Assembly: GCA_036721445.1 (NCBI GenBank)
Contig: DAIMKZ010000001.1
Span: 6,953 to 70,952, forward strand
DNA length: 64,000 bases
DNA from: UBA4055 sp036721445
GTDB taxonomy: Bacteria; UBA4055
Direction of reading: 5' to 3'
Both the position numbers and the translations under genes were made by a program. Under the pieces are notes generated by a model, which did no database searches, was not told the origin of the DNA, and saw nothing but the letters and a program-made list of their open reading frames with translations. Of the stretch, positions 43,676-52,357 are shown in pieces; positions within the stretch are counted from its first letter, which is position 1; every line of letters begins with the position of its first letter.

Positions 43676-44413
43676 ATGAGACTCGAAAATTTTACACATA
43701 TAATAGACCTGGAAAAAGTGGATTCTACAAATTCATATCTGAAAAAAAATTCCGATGACCTGAATACTGGTACAGTTCTTTTCGCAAAAGATCAGACAGG
43801 AGGTAAGGGCAGGCTCGGCAGAAGCTGGTACGGCGAACCGGGTAAAAGCATTTTCTGTTCATTCCTGATCAAAAATATTTACGAGAGTTCAGACGCCATA
43901 AGGCTGTCATTCCTGTTTTCACTGGCAGTAAAAATGATGCTCACAAAATACATCGACTCCGGCAGAATAGTTCTGAAATGGCCCAACGATGTGACGGTAT
44001 CAGGAAAAAAGATATGCGGAATATTATCCGAATATTCAAAAGAATGCGTAATAATCGGAATCGGAATAAACATTATGGATTTCATACCTAAGGGAAATAT
44101 CTCTTATCCTTACACTTCAGTCGAATCAGAAGCAGTTGATCCGCCTGATATTGAAATAATTAAAAATGAGCTCGTCGAATCTGTTAACATGGTGTACAGA
44201 AGGTACTGTACGAATACAGCGAGCGATATACCTCTGATATGGTTCAGGGAAGCTGATATAAAAGGAAGGCCTGTTACTGTCAGCATTGAAGGAAAAGCTA
44301 CAAGCGGTGTTATAGATTCAATAGACGACCTGGGATGTCTGATAATTAATAACGGTCACGGGTTAAAGGAGAGAATTTTTTACGGGGATGTGATATACAA
44401 TGATCAATTTTGA
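43676..44413 (+). CDS. birA: Biotin--[acetyl-CoA-carboxylase] ligase
   Basis: Attaches biotin to carrier lysines via biotinyl-AMP. The 245-residue protein has only the catalytic and C-terminal domains: STNSYLKK near residue 18, the ligase motif GGKGRLGRSWYGEPGKSIF near 42, LKWPNDVTVSGKKICGIL near 100 and the IGIGINI motif near 130. The N-terminal DNA-binding domain of Escherichia coli BirA is absent, so it does not act as a repressor. It would be needed to biotinylate the carrier partner of the carboxyltransferase at 12765. It overlaps pcm by 14 bases. Confidence 0.92.
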   Translation: MRLENFTHIIDLEKVDSTNSYLKKNSDDLNTGTVLFAKDQTGGKGRLGRSWYGEPGKSIFCSFLIKNIYESSDAIRLSFLFSLAVKMMLTKYIDSGRIVLKWPNDVTVSGKKICGILSEYSKECVIIGIGINIMDFIPKGNISYPYTSVESEAVDPPDIEIIKNELVESVNMVYRRYCTNTASDIPLIWFREADIKGRPVTVSIEGKATSGVIDSIDDLGCLIINNGHGLKERIFYGDVIYNDQF

Positions 44414-45041
44414 TTTTGCCAGAAAAGAAATGATCTCTAATCAGCTAAAAAAAAGAGGTATAGCTGATAAAAGAGTTCTAAAAGCCTTCCAGGAAATTCC
44501 CAGACATATCTTTGTTCCCGAGGACAATATTGAGCACTCATACGACGATTCCGCTCTGCCGATAGGATACGGACAGACTATATCTCAGCCTTATATTACT
44601 GCCCTCATGACACAGATGTTGAGACCTCTTGAAGATGAAGTCATTCTTGAGATAGGTACAGGTTCCGGATTCCAGTCCGCGTTACTTTCAAAACTCTGTA
44701 AATATGTAGTATCTGTCGAAAGGATCCCCGAACTTGTCGGGTTTTCCAGAAACAATCTTCAAAAACTGAAAATAGAAAACATACAGGTCTTTGTAGGAGA
44801 CGGAACTCTGGGTTGGAAATCTGAAGCGCCTTATGACGGAATAATTGTTTCTGCCGGAGCAAAAGAAATTCCTCAGTCACTTATAAATCAGCTTAAACCG
44901 GGAGGAAAGCTGATAATACCTCTTGAGCACGAGAATTACCATAAGCTGTTCAGAATAAAAAAAGAGGAAACCGGCTTTATTAAAGAGGAGATAATCGACT
45001 GCATGTTCGTACCTCTGATAGGGAGAGGGTATGATGAATAA
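44400..45041 (+). CDS. pcm: Protein-L-isoaspartate O-methyltransferase
   Basis: Repairs isoaspartyl residues in damaged proteins by SAM-dependent methylation. The 213-residue enzyme shows the family signature: MISNQLKKRGIADKRVLKAF, PRHIFVPEDN near residue 36, the substrate-binding LPIGYGQTISQPYITALM near 55, and SAM motif I VILEIGTGSGFQSALLSKL near 80. Length matches bacterial Pcm. It overlaps birA upstream by 14 bases and the DUF368 gene downstream by 11. Confidence 0.94.
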   Translation: MINFDFARKEMISNQLKKRGIADKRVLKAFQEIPRHIFVPEDNIEHSYDDSALPIGYGQTISQPYITALMTQMLRPLEDEVILEIGTGSGFQSALLSKLCKYVVSVERIPELVGFSRNNLQKLKIENIQVFVGDGTLGWKSEAPYDGIIVSAGAKEIPQSLINQLKPGGKLIIPLEHENYHKLFRIKKEETGFIKEEIIDCMFVPLIGRGYDE

Positions 45042-45939
45042 ATATTTTATTTTATTCTTAAAAGGGATCGGTGTCGGTATCGCAAATATTATTCCCGGTG
45101 TTTCAGGCGGAACGATAGCATTGATCACGGGAATATTTGAAACTCTTTTAAATTCTATAAAATCTTTTGACATTAAGGCTGTAAAACTCATTTTCAGCGG
45201 AAAATTTAAAGATTTTACAGAACACACGAACCTTTACTTTCTGATCTCGGTATTCGGAGGAGCAGGTACGGGAGTTTTCGCACTGTCCTTTCTACTGGGT
45301 TCACTTTTCGAGAATTATCCGAAATACGTATGGTCTTTTTTCTTCGGGCTGATCCTGGCATCTGTGTATTTTGTCGCGAAAAAGATCAGTAAATGGAATG
45401 CGGGCGTAGTATTATCTCTAATACTCGGAACCTTAATAGCCTTACTCATCATTAATGTATTTGATCCGGCATCGGAAAATTCATCCTATCTATATTTATT
45501 CATCTGCGGTATCGTGGCTACATGCAGTATGATACTGCCGGGTCTCTCGGGGTCGTTCGTGCTGATCCTTCTGGGTAATTACGAGCTTGTAATGATCCAG
45601 TCGGTCAAAACAGTGAACTTACATGTTCTTATACCTGTTTTCCTTGGTGCTGCAGCCGGAATAATTGCTTTTTCTCATGTCCTTTCATGGGTATTTAAAA
45701 AATTCAGGGATCTTACTATAGCCCTTCTTTCAGGATTCATTTTGGGTTCTTTAACTTTATTGTGGCCTTGGAAGGATGCTGTCACAAAAGTATTCGAGAA
45801 CGGAAAAGAAAAAGTGATAGGCTACAATTATTTTTTACCAGAATCGTTTTCATTGGAAGTGATTCTCGCAGTATCATTGATGATTGCCGGGGTTATTATA
45901 ATATGGATATTGGAGAAATATTCTATTGATAAAAACTAG
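45031..45939 (+). CDS. DUF368-family membrane protein (undecaprenyl phosphate translocase-like)
   Basis: A 302-residue polytopic inner-membrane protein with about eight helices. The start GIGVGIANIIPGVSGGTIAL and the internal repeat CSMILPGLSGSFVLILLGNYE are the two half-repeat signatures of DUF368. Members of this family (PopT) have been reported to recycle undecaprenyl phosphate across the membrane, which would fit next to glycan genes. It overlaps pcm by 11 bases and ends convergently, sharing four bases with the class III aminotransferase. Confidence 0.9.
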   Translation: MMNKYFILFLKGIGVGIANIIPGVSGGTIALITGIFETLLNSIKSFDIKAVKLIFSGKFKDFTEHTNLYFLISVFGGAGTGVFALSFLLGSLFENYPKYVWSFFFGLILASVYFVAKKISKWNAGVVLSLILGTLIALLIINVFDPASENSSYLYLFICGIVATCSMILPGLSGSFVLILLGNYELVMIQSVKTVNLHVLIPVFLGAAAGIIAFSHVLSWVFKKFRDLTIALLSGFILGSLTLLWPWKDAVTKVFENGKEKVIGYNYFLPESFSLEVILAVSLMIAGVIIIWILEKYSIDKN

Positions 45940-47099
45940 ATGTTCTTCAGAATCTTAGAAAATGCAGAAATAAATAATTCTATTTCCCCTTCATTAATAA
46001 TAAGTGGAGGAAGCAGTCTCAGGATGTTTCCCTGCGTCATGTTCACGAATATTTTTTCTTTTTGAAACAATTCTGAAATTTTATTCTCGTTTCTCAGTAT
46101 TTCTATTCCGATCATCAATCCTAAACCGGATATTCTACCGATAAGTTCCGGATGTTTATTCCTTAATTCCACTGCTTCATCAACAAGCATGCCGCCTTTT
46201 TTACTGACATTTTCCAGGAAAGTCTTGCGGTTTATCGTTTTTATAGTTTCGAGCCCGGCGGCGCAGGAGACCGGATTGCCGCCGAATGTAGAACCGTGCT
46301 CGCCGTAACCCAGAATGTCGCAGTGCTCCCTGCCTGCCATCAGAACTCCGAGAGGCAGGCCCCCGCCTATAGCTTTGGCAGTTACGGCGATGTCGGGAAC
46401 TATCCCGAAATGTTCAAAGCTGAACAATTTACCCGTCCTTCCCATTCCGGACTGTATCTCGTCAGCCATAAGAACAGCTTTGAACTTCGCGGTTCTCTCG
46501 CTGAGTTTGCGCGCAAACTCACCGTCCGCGACATTAACACCGCCCTGACCCTGAATAAATTCAACGAAAACACCGGCTGTATCTCCGTTGATCTTGTCGA
46601 GATCACCTGTATCGTTGAATTTGAGAGTCATTACATTTGGAACGCCTCCGGGGAAATTATACGGTGATGAGTTGTCAGGGGCGGTCACTGACGCGGCGGC
46701 CAAAGTCCTTCCGTGGAAGGCCTGTGAAAAAGTAATGATAGTGTTTTTCCCGTTTGCCTTTCCATACTTACGGATAAGTTTCATTCCTGCTTCTATGGCC
46801 TCTGTACCGGAATTTGTGAAGAATACTTTTTCCGCAAAGGTATTATTAACCAGATATTCAGCCAGTTTCCCGACAGGTTCAGCCTCAAAATAATTTGACA
46901 GATGACTGAATCTTTCAAGCTGAGCTTCTATCGCGTTATTTACATTAGATACATTATACCCGAGTGCATTTACTCCGAGCCCGCCGAACATATCGAGATA
47001 TTTCCCGTCTTCTGTGATCAGGTAACATCCTTTGGATCCGGTAATCCTTTTTTCTATTCTTTTGTACACGGGTATAAAATATTTTTCGAACTCAGTCAT
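45936..47099 (-). CDS. Class III aminotransferase (acetylornithine aminotransferase-like)
   Basis: A PLP enzyme of 387 residues. Motifs: FGGLGVNALGY near residue 37, FTNSGTEAIEAGMKLIRKY near 95, FHGRTLAAASVT near 128, LMADEIQSGMGRTG near 207 and the PLP lysine in AVTAKAIGGGLPLG near 240, followed by GSTFGGNPVSCAAGLE. Close to ArgD (acetylornithine) but also to ornithine and 4-aminobutyrate aminotransferases; no arginine genes are nearby, so the substrate is open. It has its own promoter at 47125-47153. Confidence 0.87.
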   Translation of the reverse strand: MTEFEKYFIPVYKRIEKRITGSKGCYLITEDGKYLDMFGGLGVNALGYNVSNVNNAIEAQLERFSHLSNYFEAEPVGKLAEYLVNNTFAEKVFFTNSGTEAIEAGMKLIRKYGKANGKNTIITFSQAFHGRTLAAASVTAPDNSSPYNFPGGVPNVMTLKFNDTGDLDKINGDTAGVFVEFIQGQGGVNVADGEFARKLSERTAKFKAVLMADEIQSGMGRTGKLFSFEHFGIVPDIAVTAKAIGGGLPLGVLMAGREHCDILGYGEHGSTFGGNPVSCAAGLETIKTINRKTFLENVSKKGGMLVDEAVELRNKHPELIGRISGLGLMIGIEILRNENKISELFQKEKIFVNMTQGNILRLLPPLIINEGEIELFISAFSKILKNI

Positions 47100-47124
47100 T
47101 TAATCTCCGAATGATTTTAACTGA

Positions 47125-47153
47125 AAAATAAGAATAATCCGTCCTTTTTTCAA
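47125..47153 (-). promoter_or_regulatory. Promoter for the class III aminotransferase
   Basis: Minus-strand TTGAAA (47148-47153), 17-base spacer, TATTTT (47125-47130). Confidence 0.5.
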
Positions 47154-47223
47154 AACATTTAAAATAAATCTGTTGCAGATGCGTTCACTGTACCAAAAGG
47201 CAAACAAAAAAAAGGAGATCAAA

Positions 47224-47775
47224 ATGAAAAAACTATTAACGACGCTGATACTGGCAGGAGCACTTCTGATCGCAGCTTCGGCACAGGAAACTTCCACTCC
47301 TCCGGCAACTTCAAAACCGGGTATGGGACCGGGATTCAATATGGAAAACTGTACTGGAAACGGACCCGGTGTAATGGGTCATAAAATGGGTAATGACCAT
47401 AACAGCCGTTTTAAAAAAGGCGGAATGGGAAGAGAAAACTGCGGACCGGCAATGATGGAACAGCTCGGTCTTTCAAAAGATCAGTCCGAGAAAATTCACC
47501 AGATCAAAATGAAATACGAGAAGAACGAGATCGGAATGGAAGCTGATCTTAAGAAACTTAAGATAGATAAACATGAAGCAATGAGGAATATGAATTTTGA
47601 AGAAGCTAAGAAGATCGTAAAGCAGATGTCGGAGATCAGATCAAAAAAGAATCTTTCAAAGATCGATGAAATGGCAGAGATCACAAAAGTACTGAGTAAA
47701 GAACAGCTTGAAAAATTCAAAGAACTTCACAGCGGACAGGGATTTATGAAACATAACATGAAAATGAAGAAATAA
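47224..47775 (+). CDS. Spy/CpxP-like periplasmic protein
   Basis: A 183-residue exported protein. Residues 1-20 are a signal peptide (MKKLLTTLILAGALLIAASA). The next 70 residues are rich in Gly, Met, Asn, His and Cys (PGMGPGFNMENCTGNG; GHKMGNDHNS; GMGRENCGPAMM), a possible metal-binding segment. The C-terminal half is a charged helical hairpin with LGLSKDQSEKIHQIKMKYE and TKVLSKEQLEKFKELH, the two LTxxQ-like motifs of Spy/CpxP/CnrX-type proteins. The longer frame from 47173 is rejected because AAAGGAGATC stands just before ATG 47224. Likely a periplasmic chaperone or metal-stress sensor. A terminator follows. Confidence 0.83.
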   Translation: MKKLLTTLILAGALLIAASAQETSTPPATSKPGMGPGFNMENCTGNGPGVMGHKMGNDHNSRFKKGGMGRENCGPAMMEQLGLSKDQSEKIHQIKMKYEKNEIGMEADLKKLKIDKHEAMRNMNFEEAKKIVKQMSEIRSKKNLSKIDEMAEITKVLSKEQLEKFKELHSGQGFMKHNMKMKK

Positions 47776-47794
47776 ACATAATATCTATCTATCG

Positions 47795-47821
47795 GGGCAG
47801 TTTTTTTGACTGCCCTTTTTT
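47795..47821 (+). terminator. Rho-independent terminator of the Spy-like gene
   Basis: Stem GGGCAG/CTGCCC (47795-47800 and 47810-47815) with a nine-base T-rich loop, followed by six T. On the opposite strand no T run follows, so it serves only the plus strand. Confidence 0.8.
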
Positions 47822-48113
47822 ATTTCAGGTGATATAAAAGAACACCGGTCAGGATCAGCAGGTATCTGTAATCAGGCTTTTCGTATAATTTGGTTTTCAG
47901 AAACTTCTTAGCTGTAAGAAGCAGTAAAAGAGAAGAAAGCGATATAAAACCTGTAAGGCTGACACCTGTCACGAAATAATAACAGGATAAAACGACTGAG
48001 GCCGCTATCAGCGGGGTGGTTATGATAGTGAACAGGCCGGCTCGAAAGACGACATAGATAACTTCAAAGGACAGTACGATCATCAGCAATGTAAGAATAA
48101 TTCTTTCAGGCAT
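47820..48113 (-). CDS. Small three-helix membrane protein
   Basis: A 97-residue protein with about three membrane helices (IILTLLMIVLSFEVIYVVF; LIAASVVLSCYYFVTGVSL; FISLSSLLLLLTAKKF) and a basic/aromatic segment before a final hydrophobic stretch (YLLILTGVLLYHL). No family recognised. Its start overlaps the heptosyltransferase stop by eight bases, so the two are probably co-translated and the protein may assist LPS or glycan assembly. Confidence 0.68.
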   Translation of the reverse strand: MPERIILTLLMIVLSFEVIYVVFRAGLFTIITTPLIAASVVLSCYYFVTGVSLTGFISLSSLLLLLTAKKFLKTKLYEKPDYRYLLILTGVLLYHLK

Positions 48114-49110
48114 TCAACATTCCACATATTTTTTCGTAAACATTATCCGGCGAAATCTCCATCATGCAGCGGAAATGTTTTTTCGGACATTTTTTTCGTC
48201 CGAAGTGAGTGCATGGTCTGCACTTGAGATGATCCGTCTGAAGCACCTGATAGTTCACTGAGTAAGGGAAGAAACCGAATTCTTCAGTTGTGCTTCCGAA
48301 AATGGCAAGTATCTTTTTGTCAAAACATTCCGCAAGATGCATCGGGCCGTTATCGTTGGTAACTACGAGATCGGCGAATTTGAGTACTGCTGCAGTCTGC
48401 TGAAGATCGAGCTTCCCTGTAAGATCTTCACATTCCGACCTGTTCTCATCTGAAATATACTCCCCTATCATTTCTTCTTCGCTGCCCTTACCGAGTATAA
48501 ATATCTTCCTTCTCACAGTTTTTGAGAGGGTGATCTTTCTTACAAGTTCTCTGAAATATTCCTTGGGCCACATTTTTGTGTAATAACTTGCTCCCGGTAT
48601 AAGAGCTATATAATTCGTATTATGAAGATCGAACCTGCGAACTGTTTCGAGTTCTGTTTCCTTGTCTATCCCGAACTTCAGTTTCCATTTAGCCGGTGTC
48701 TTGATCCCTGCTTTCTCAAGCGCAGCGAAATACATTCTTGTGGCGGGAATTATTTCCTTGTATCCTCTCTTAAAACACACCAGAAGGAACCTCTCGATAA
48801 CGCGTTTGTTATATGAAAAAACATTTTTTTTGAATCTTGTCAAGTACCTCGTTTTTGAATTCTTATGAAGGTCAAAAATAAAATCATAATGTGTCCTGGA
48901 TATATCTTTTCTGATCTTTTTAAGCCCGGCTCTGTCTTTAAACACCATAAGCCTGTTGACCAGAGGGTTAGTATTGAGAGCATCGGAGTATTTCTTTGAA
49001 ATAACCCAGTCAATCTGCGAATCGGGAAATTCTTTTTTAAGAACATCAAGCACCGGAGTAGCCAGCAGGATGTCTCCCATCGATGAAAATCTGAGTATCA
49101 GTATCTTCAT
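48106..49110 (-). CDS. GT9-family ADP-heptose:LPS heptosyltransferase-like protein
   Basis: A 334-residue GT-B glycosyltransferase. N-terminal ILILRFSSMGDILLATPVLD with the conserved SSMGD loop, DFIFDLHKNSKTRYLTR near residue 80, IALIPGASYYTKMWPKEYF near 168 and the donor-site motif VVTNDNGPMHLAECFDKKIL near 258, followed by IFGSTTEEFG. A Cys-rich C-terminal segment (CRPCTHFGRKKCPKKHFRCM) resembles the conserved cysteine region in many GT9 proteins. With hldA/hldC it supports heptose-containing LPS core. Acceptor specificity (WaaC, WaaF or other) is not determinable. Confidence 0.88.
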   Translation of the reverse strand: MKILILRFSSMGDILLATPVLDVLKKEFPDSQIDWVISKKYSDALNTNPLVNRLMVFKDRAGLKKIRKDISRTHYDFIFDLHKNSKTRYLTRFKKNVFSYNKRVIERFLLVCFKRGYKEIIPATRMYFAALEKAGIKTPAKWKLKFGIDKETELETVRRFDLHNTNYIALIPGASYYTKMWPKEYFRELVRKITLSKTVRRKIFILGKGSEEEMIGEYISDENRSECEDLTGKLDLQQTAAVLKFADLVVTNDNGPMHLAECFDKKILAIFGSTTEEFGFFPYSVNYQVLQTDHLKCRPCTHFGRKKCPKKHFRCMMEISPDNVYEKICGMLNA

Positions 49111-49125
49111 GTTGTTTCTCCTTTT

Positions 49126-49155
49126 AAAAAAAATGCGACGGGTTCCGTCGCATTT
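49126..49155 (-). terminator. Rho-independent terminator of the cold-shock gene
   Basis: A perfect 11-bp stem (49131-49141 with 49145-49155; sequence AAATGCGACGG and its complement) around a three-base loop, followed on the minus strand by a run of T opposite 49126-49133. It isolates the cold-shock gene from the heptosyltransferase gene. Confidence 0.88.
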
Positions 49156-49177
49156 GTACTATATTCGATGATTCGAT

Positions 49178-49387
49178 CTATATAGTTTTTACGTCTTGAG
49201 CTTGTGGACCCTTGTCGTTCTCGATCACTTCGAATTCTACTTTTTGTCCGTCCTGAAGAGTTTTGAATCCTTCATTCTTGATCGCAGAATAGTGAACGAA
49301 TATGTCTCTTCCGCCGTCGGTTGTTATGAATCCGTATCCTTTTGAAGAATCGAACCATTTTACAGAACCAGTTTCGCGCTCTGCCAT
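49178..49387 (-). CDS. Cold-shock domain protein (CspA family)
   Basis: A 69-residue single-stranded RNA/DNA-binding protein. RNP1 KGYGFITTD and RNP2 DIFVHYSAI are intact, with the family start GSVKWFDSSKG and the closing GPQAQDV. The ribosome-binding site AGGAGGT lies seven bases before the ATG. The gene is monocistronic, with its own promoter, a leader of about 95 bases and a strong terminator. Such proteins act as RNA chaperones and are often cold-induced; induction here is not proven. Confidence 0.96.
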   Translation of the reverse strand: MAERETGSVKWFDSSKGYGFITTDGGRDIFVHYSAIKNEGFKTLQDGQKVEFEVIENDKGPQAQDVKTI

Positions 49388-49482
49388 CTTTGCTACCTCC
49401 TAATTAAAATTTGTTTAAGAGCAGGTCTCAGTCTTAAATCAGTCCGACTGTAAAACCTCTCTGCTCATGGATCTTACCACGG
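49388..49482 (-). promoter_or_regulatory. Long 5' leader of the cold-shock gene
   Basis: About 95 bases between the predicted transcript start and the ribosome-binding site contain no ORF. Long structured leaders control translation of many csp mRNAs; a segment with TTTAAGACTGAGACCTGCTC near its 3' end could pair with upstream bases, but no clear fold was identified by eye. Confidence 0.35.
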
Positions 49483-49488
49483 CGAATA

Positions 49489-49517
49489 AATTTAATACAT
49501 TATTTTCTCATTGGCAA
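49489..49517 (-). promoter_or_regulatory. Promoter for the cold-shock gene
   Basis: Minus-strand TTGCCA (49512-49517), 17-base spacer, TAAATT (49489-49494), the same -10 form as at 9453, 14451 and 38357. Confidence 0.5.
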
Positions 49518-49561
49518 GATAAATATTCGGATAGTCAAAAAAATAGTTGTTAATAATTAAG

Positions 49562-49590
49562 TTGATTTTTATGTTTTTTTTCGCTAATTT
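49562..49590 (+). promoter_or_regulatory. Candidate promoter for the MltC-like gene
   Basis: TTGATT (49562-49567), 17-base spacer, TAATTT (49585-49590), within a T-rich region; a TATAAC follows at 49592. Weaker than the other promoters listed. Confidence 0.35.
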
Positions 49591-49651
49591 ATATAACGGC
49601 TCGGGAGAACATCCCCCTGCTGTTTATACTAAAATAAAGCGGGAGAGCATC

Positions 49652-51064
49652 ATGAGAAGATCGGTCCAATTGTTTTTTGTACTTATTATTTCAGTACTGT
49701 TGCATTCACAGGAATCAGAACTGGAAAAATATAAGAAAATGCAGCAGCAGGATATTGACCAGTGGAAGCAGGAAAGGGATGCCGAGCTTGATGCTTACAA
49801 AGCAAGAGTAGAGAAAGAAAGAAAAGAGTGGGCAGAGTATGTGAAGGGTGTAAGGCAGAAGTGGGGTGAATTTTCAGATACAACACCTAAAGTATGGTCG
49901 AATTATGGTAATGATCTGAACTCTCTGGGCCGGGTGGATTTTGATAATAACAAGGTAGAGATCGCAGCTTTGGTCGAAGGAGACGATCCTGCCGCTGCTG
50001 AAATACTGATAGAAAAACAGCTTGAAATACTGCTGAACGAGAAAGAAGAGGGTACCGACAACAAATTCATGGAAGGCCAGATCGCTTTTGAAAAGTCAGA
50101 CGATGAGAATCAGAAAAAACTTCTGGAAATGGAAAAGAAATTCGAAGAGCAGAGAGCAGAAATAGAAAGAAAGAACATGGCTCAGAAAGAAGCGCTGGAA
50201 AAAAGAAAAAGGGAACTTGAGATACAGGCGATGGAGAAAAAGCTTGCTGAAGAAAAGAAAGCTGCCGAAATGAAAAAAATCGAGGAAGAACAGGAAAAAA
50301 TAAGAAAAAAAGAACAGGAAGAAAAAAGAAAGCTGGCAGAAGAAAAAGCAAAGCAGGAAAAAAAGATAGTTAAAACTGTCGACTCCTCAAACAGTAAAGA
50401 CTTCGTTAAGGAAAAAGTAAAGCATCAGGTAAAAAAAGAAGTTGTTGTCGGTGAAGACGGCAAGGCAAGAACAAAATACTCCGTCAGTCTTGAGATGGTA
50501 CCTAACAGTATTCAGAAAAGAGCGGAGAATTACATAGATCTAATAAAGAGCTACAGTGAAAAAAATGATGTGGAAGCAGCCCTTGTTATGGCTCTGATAC
50601 ATACCGAATCAGCTTTCAACCCCAAGGCTTTCTCAAGAAGACCCGACGGAACGCCTATGGCTTGCGGACTGATGCAGATAATCCCATCTCAGGCAGGAAG
50701 AGATGCACACAAAGCTCTTTTCGGGACAGACAAGATCGTTGAATCAGAATACCTGTTCGACCCTGAAAATAATCTTAGAATGGGTACTTGGTATGTAAAA
50801 TGGCTTTCTAAATGGTGGACCAACTACGAAAATAAAAATTTCAAACGAACAAGCAGCAAACTGAAAAACGAATATTACGCTATCTCGTCATATAATCAGG
50901 GTATGGGAACTATTCTAAACAAGGCATATAAAACCCATAAACTCATCGATAAATCTGAACAGGAAACTTATACTATTCTTACTACCGAGAAAAATGTTCC
51001 GAAAGAAGGCAGGGATTATCTGGAAAGAGTCACGAAAAGGAAGGAGCTTTACAAGAGCAACTGA
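49652..51064 (+). CDS. MltC-like membrane-bound lytic transglycosylase
   Basis: A peptidoglycan-cleaving transglycosylase, about 470 residues. A signal peptide (MRRSVQLFFVLIISVLLHS) is followed by a DUF3393-like N-terminal region (about 25-110; SLGRVDFDNNKVEIAALVEG), a long Lys/Glu coiled coil (about 150-260) not found in typical MltC, and the SLT domain (about 320-460) with the catalytic Glu in LIHTESAFNPKAFS, GLMQIIPSQAG and the closing AISSYNQGMGTILNK. The longest frame from 49547 includes non-coding sequence; ATG 49652 follows GGGAGAG and starts the signal peptide. No lipobox Cys is evident, so it may be periplasmic rather than a lipoprotein. Confidence 0.86.
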   Translation: MRRSVQLFFVLIISVLLHSQESELEKYKKMQQQDIDQWKQERDAELDAYKARVEKERKEWAEYVKGVRQKWGEFSDTTPKVWSNYGNDLNSLGRVDFDNNKVEIAALVEGDDPAAAEILIEKQLEILLNEKEEGTDNKFMEGQIAFEKSDDENQKKLLEMEKKFEEQRAEIERKNMAQKEALEKRKRELEIQAMEKKLAEEKKAAEMKKIEEEQEKIRKKEQEEKRKLAEEKAKQEKKIVKTVDSSNSKDFVKEKVKHQVKKEVVVGEDGKARTKYSVSLEMVPNSIQKRAENYIDLIKSYSEKNDVEAALVMALIHTESAFNPKAFSRRPDGTPMACGLMQIIPSQAGRDAHKALFGTDKIVESEYLFDPENNLRMGTWYVKWLSKWWTNYENKNFKRTSSKLKNEYYAISSYNQGMGTILNKAYKTHKLIDKSEQETYTILTTEKNVPKEGRDYLERVTKRKELYKSN

Positions 51065-51123
51065 CTATAAGAGTGATCATCAATTAAAATAAAATTTTAA
51101 GAATTAACCGGACGGAATATCTT

Positions 51124-51594
51124 ATGAATTACCTGACTGAAGAAGGGATGAAAAAAATTGTTGAAAAACTATACAACCTCAAACATGTTGAAAGATCTTC
51201 TATATTGAAAAGAGTTACAGACGCGAGAAAACTCGGGGACCTGAGGGAGAACGGAGATTACAAAGCGGCAAGAGAAGACCTGACCAACATTGACATCAGG
51301 ATCAATGAACTTGAAAAATATATAGCTGAAAGCCAGATAATCAAGAGGGGTAAATCAAATAACAAAGTTGTCAGAATTCTAAATACCGTAAAGATAAAAG
51401 ACCATACCAGAAATAAAGAGCTGGTCTACACTCTTGTATCACAGGCTGAGGCCGATCCTGTGGAAGGTAAGATTTCTGCGGACTCTCCAATAGGAAAAGG
51501 TCTGCTCGGTAAAAAGGCAGGTGAAAGATTTATCATAAATATACCTGCCGGCGAACTGGATGTTGAGGTCATTGAAATAACTTCAGAAGAATAA
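51124..51594 (+). CDS. greA: Transcription elongation factor GreA
   Basis: Rescues backtracked RNA polymerase by stimulating transcript cleavage. The 156-residue protein has the N-terminal coiled-coil hairpin with the acidic tip DLRENGDYKAARED near residue 42 and the C-terminal FKBP-like domain with SPIGKGLLGKKAGER near residue 120. GreA and GreB are separated only by surface charge; GreA is the general call. The gene follows the transglycosylase by 59 bases and precedes yebC by 16 bases, forming a plus-strand series with ruvC and ruvA. Confidence 0.9.
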   Translation: MNYLTEEGMKKIVEKLYNLKHVERSSILKRVTDARKLGDLRENGDYKAAREDLTNIDIRINELEKYIAESQIIKRGKSNNKVVRILNTVKIKDHTRNKELVYTLVSQAEADPVEGKISADSPIGKGLLGKKAGERFIINIPAGELDVEVIEITSEE

Positions 51595-51610
51595 ATATAA
51601 CGGAGTATAT

Positions 51611-52357
51611 ATGTCAGGTCATTCCAAATGGGCTACGATAAGAAGAAAGAAAGAAAAGATCGATGCGGCGAGAGGCAAGATTTTCACTAAATATCTGAAA
51701 GAAGTGATGACGGCTGCAAAACTTGGCGGAAGTAATGAAAGCGCAAACCCAAGGCTTAAAACTGCGATAATGAAAGCCAAATCAGCGAATGTTCCCCTGG
51801 AAAGCATTACTAAGGCAAAGCTGAAAGGTGCCGGAGAGCTTCCGGGTATCCACTATGAGGACATCAATTATGAAGGTTACGGCCCGGGAGGAGTTGCGGT
51901 TATCGTTGAAACTATGACTGACAATAAAGTAAGAACCGTAGGTGAAGTACGCCACCTCTTTACAAGGTTCGGAGGAAATCTGGGCGAGAACGGATCCGTC
52001 GGCTGGATGTTTAAAAAAATCGGACAGATAATAATCAGCGCTGAAGGAAAAGACGAGGATGCTGTACTTGAGGACGCTCTGGAAGCCGGAGCTGAAGATA
52101 TGGTGAGAGAAGATGATAAATTCGTTATAACGACAGCCTTCGAGGATTATCTATCGGTATGCGACAAGCTCGAGAAGAAATATGAATTCGAATCGAACGA
52201 AGTAACCATGATCGCAGATAACGAGGTTAAAGTACCTTCAGATAAAGTCAAAAACCTGATCAGCCTCCTTGAAGCGCTGGAGGATCTGGACGATGTTAAC
52301 GATGTTTACAACAATGCCGATATAGACGATGCCGATGTTGAAGCGATGGATAAATAA
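51611..52357 (+). CDS. YebC/PmpR-family translational/transcriptional regulator
   Basis: A 248-residue protein of the TACO1/YebC family, members of which promote translation of polyproline stretches or act as regulators. The N-terminal MSGHSKWATIRRKKEK and GKIFTKYLKEVMTAAKLGG are the family signature; IHYEDINYEGYGPGGVAVIV near residue 78 and FGGNLGENGSVGWMFKK near 115 follow. It overlaps ruvC by one base (TAATG), the arrangement in which yebC and ruvC occur in many bacteria. Confidence 0.94.
   Translation: MSGHSKWATIRRKKEKIDAARGKIFTKYLKEVMTAAKLGGSNESANPRLKTAIMKAKSANVPLESITKAKLKGAGELPGIHYEDINYEGYGPGGVAVIVETMTDNKVRTVGEVRHLFTRFGGNLGENGSVGWMFKKIGQIIISAEGKDEDAVLEDALEAGAEDMVREDDKFVITTAFEDYLSVCDKLEKKYEFESNEVTMIADNEVKVPSDKVKNLISLLEALEDLDDVNDVYNNADIDDADVEAMDK

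Noticed and set aside
51084..51105. AT-only palindrome between the transglycosylase and greA as terminator
   Set aside because: TTAAAAT/ATTTTAA stem has no GC pair and no following T run on either strand.
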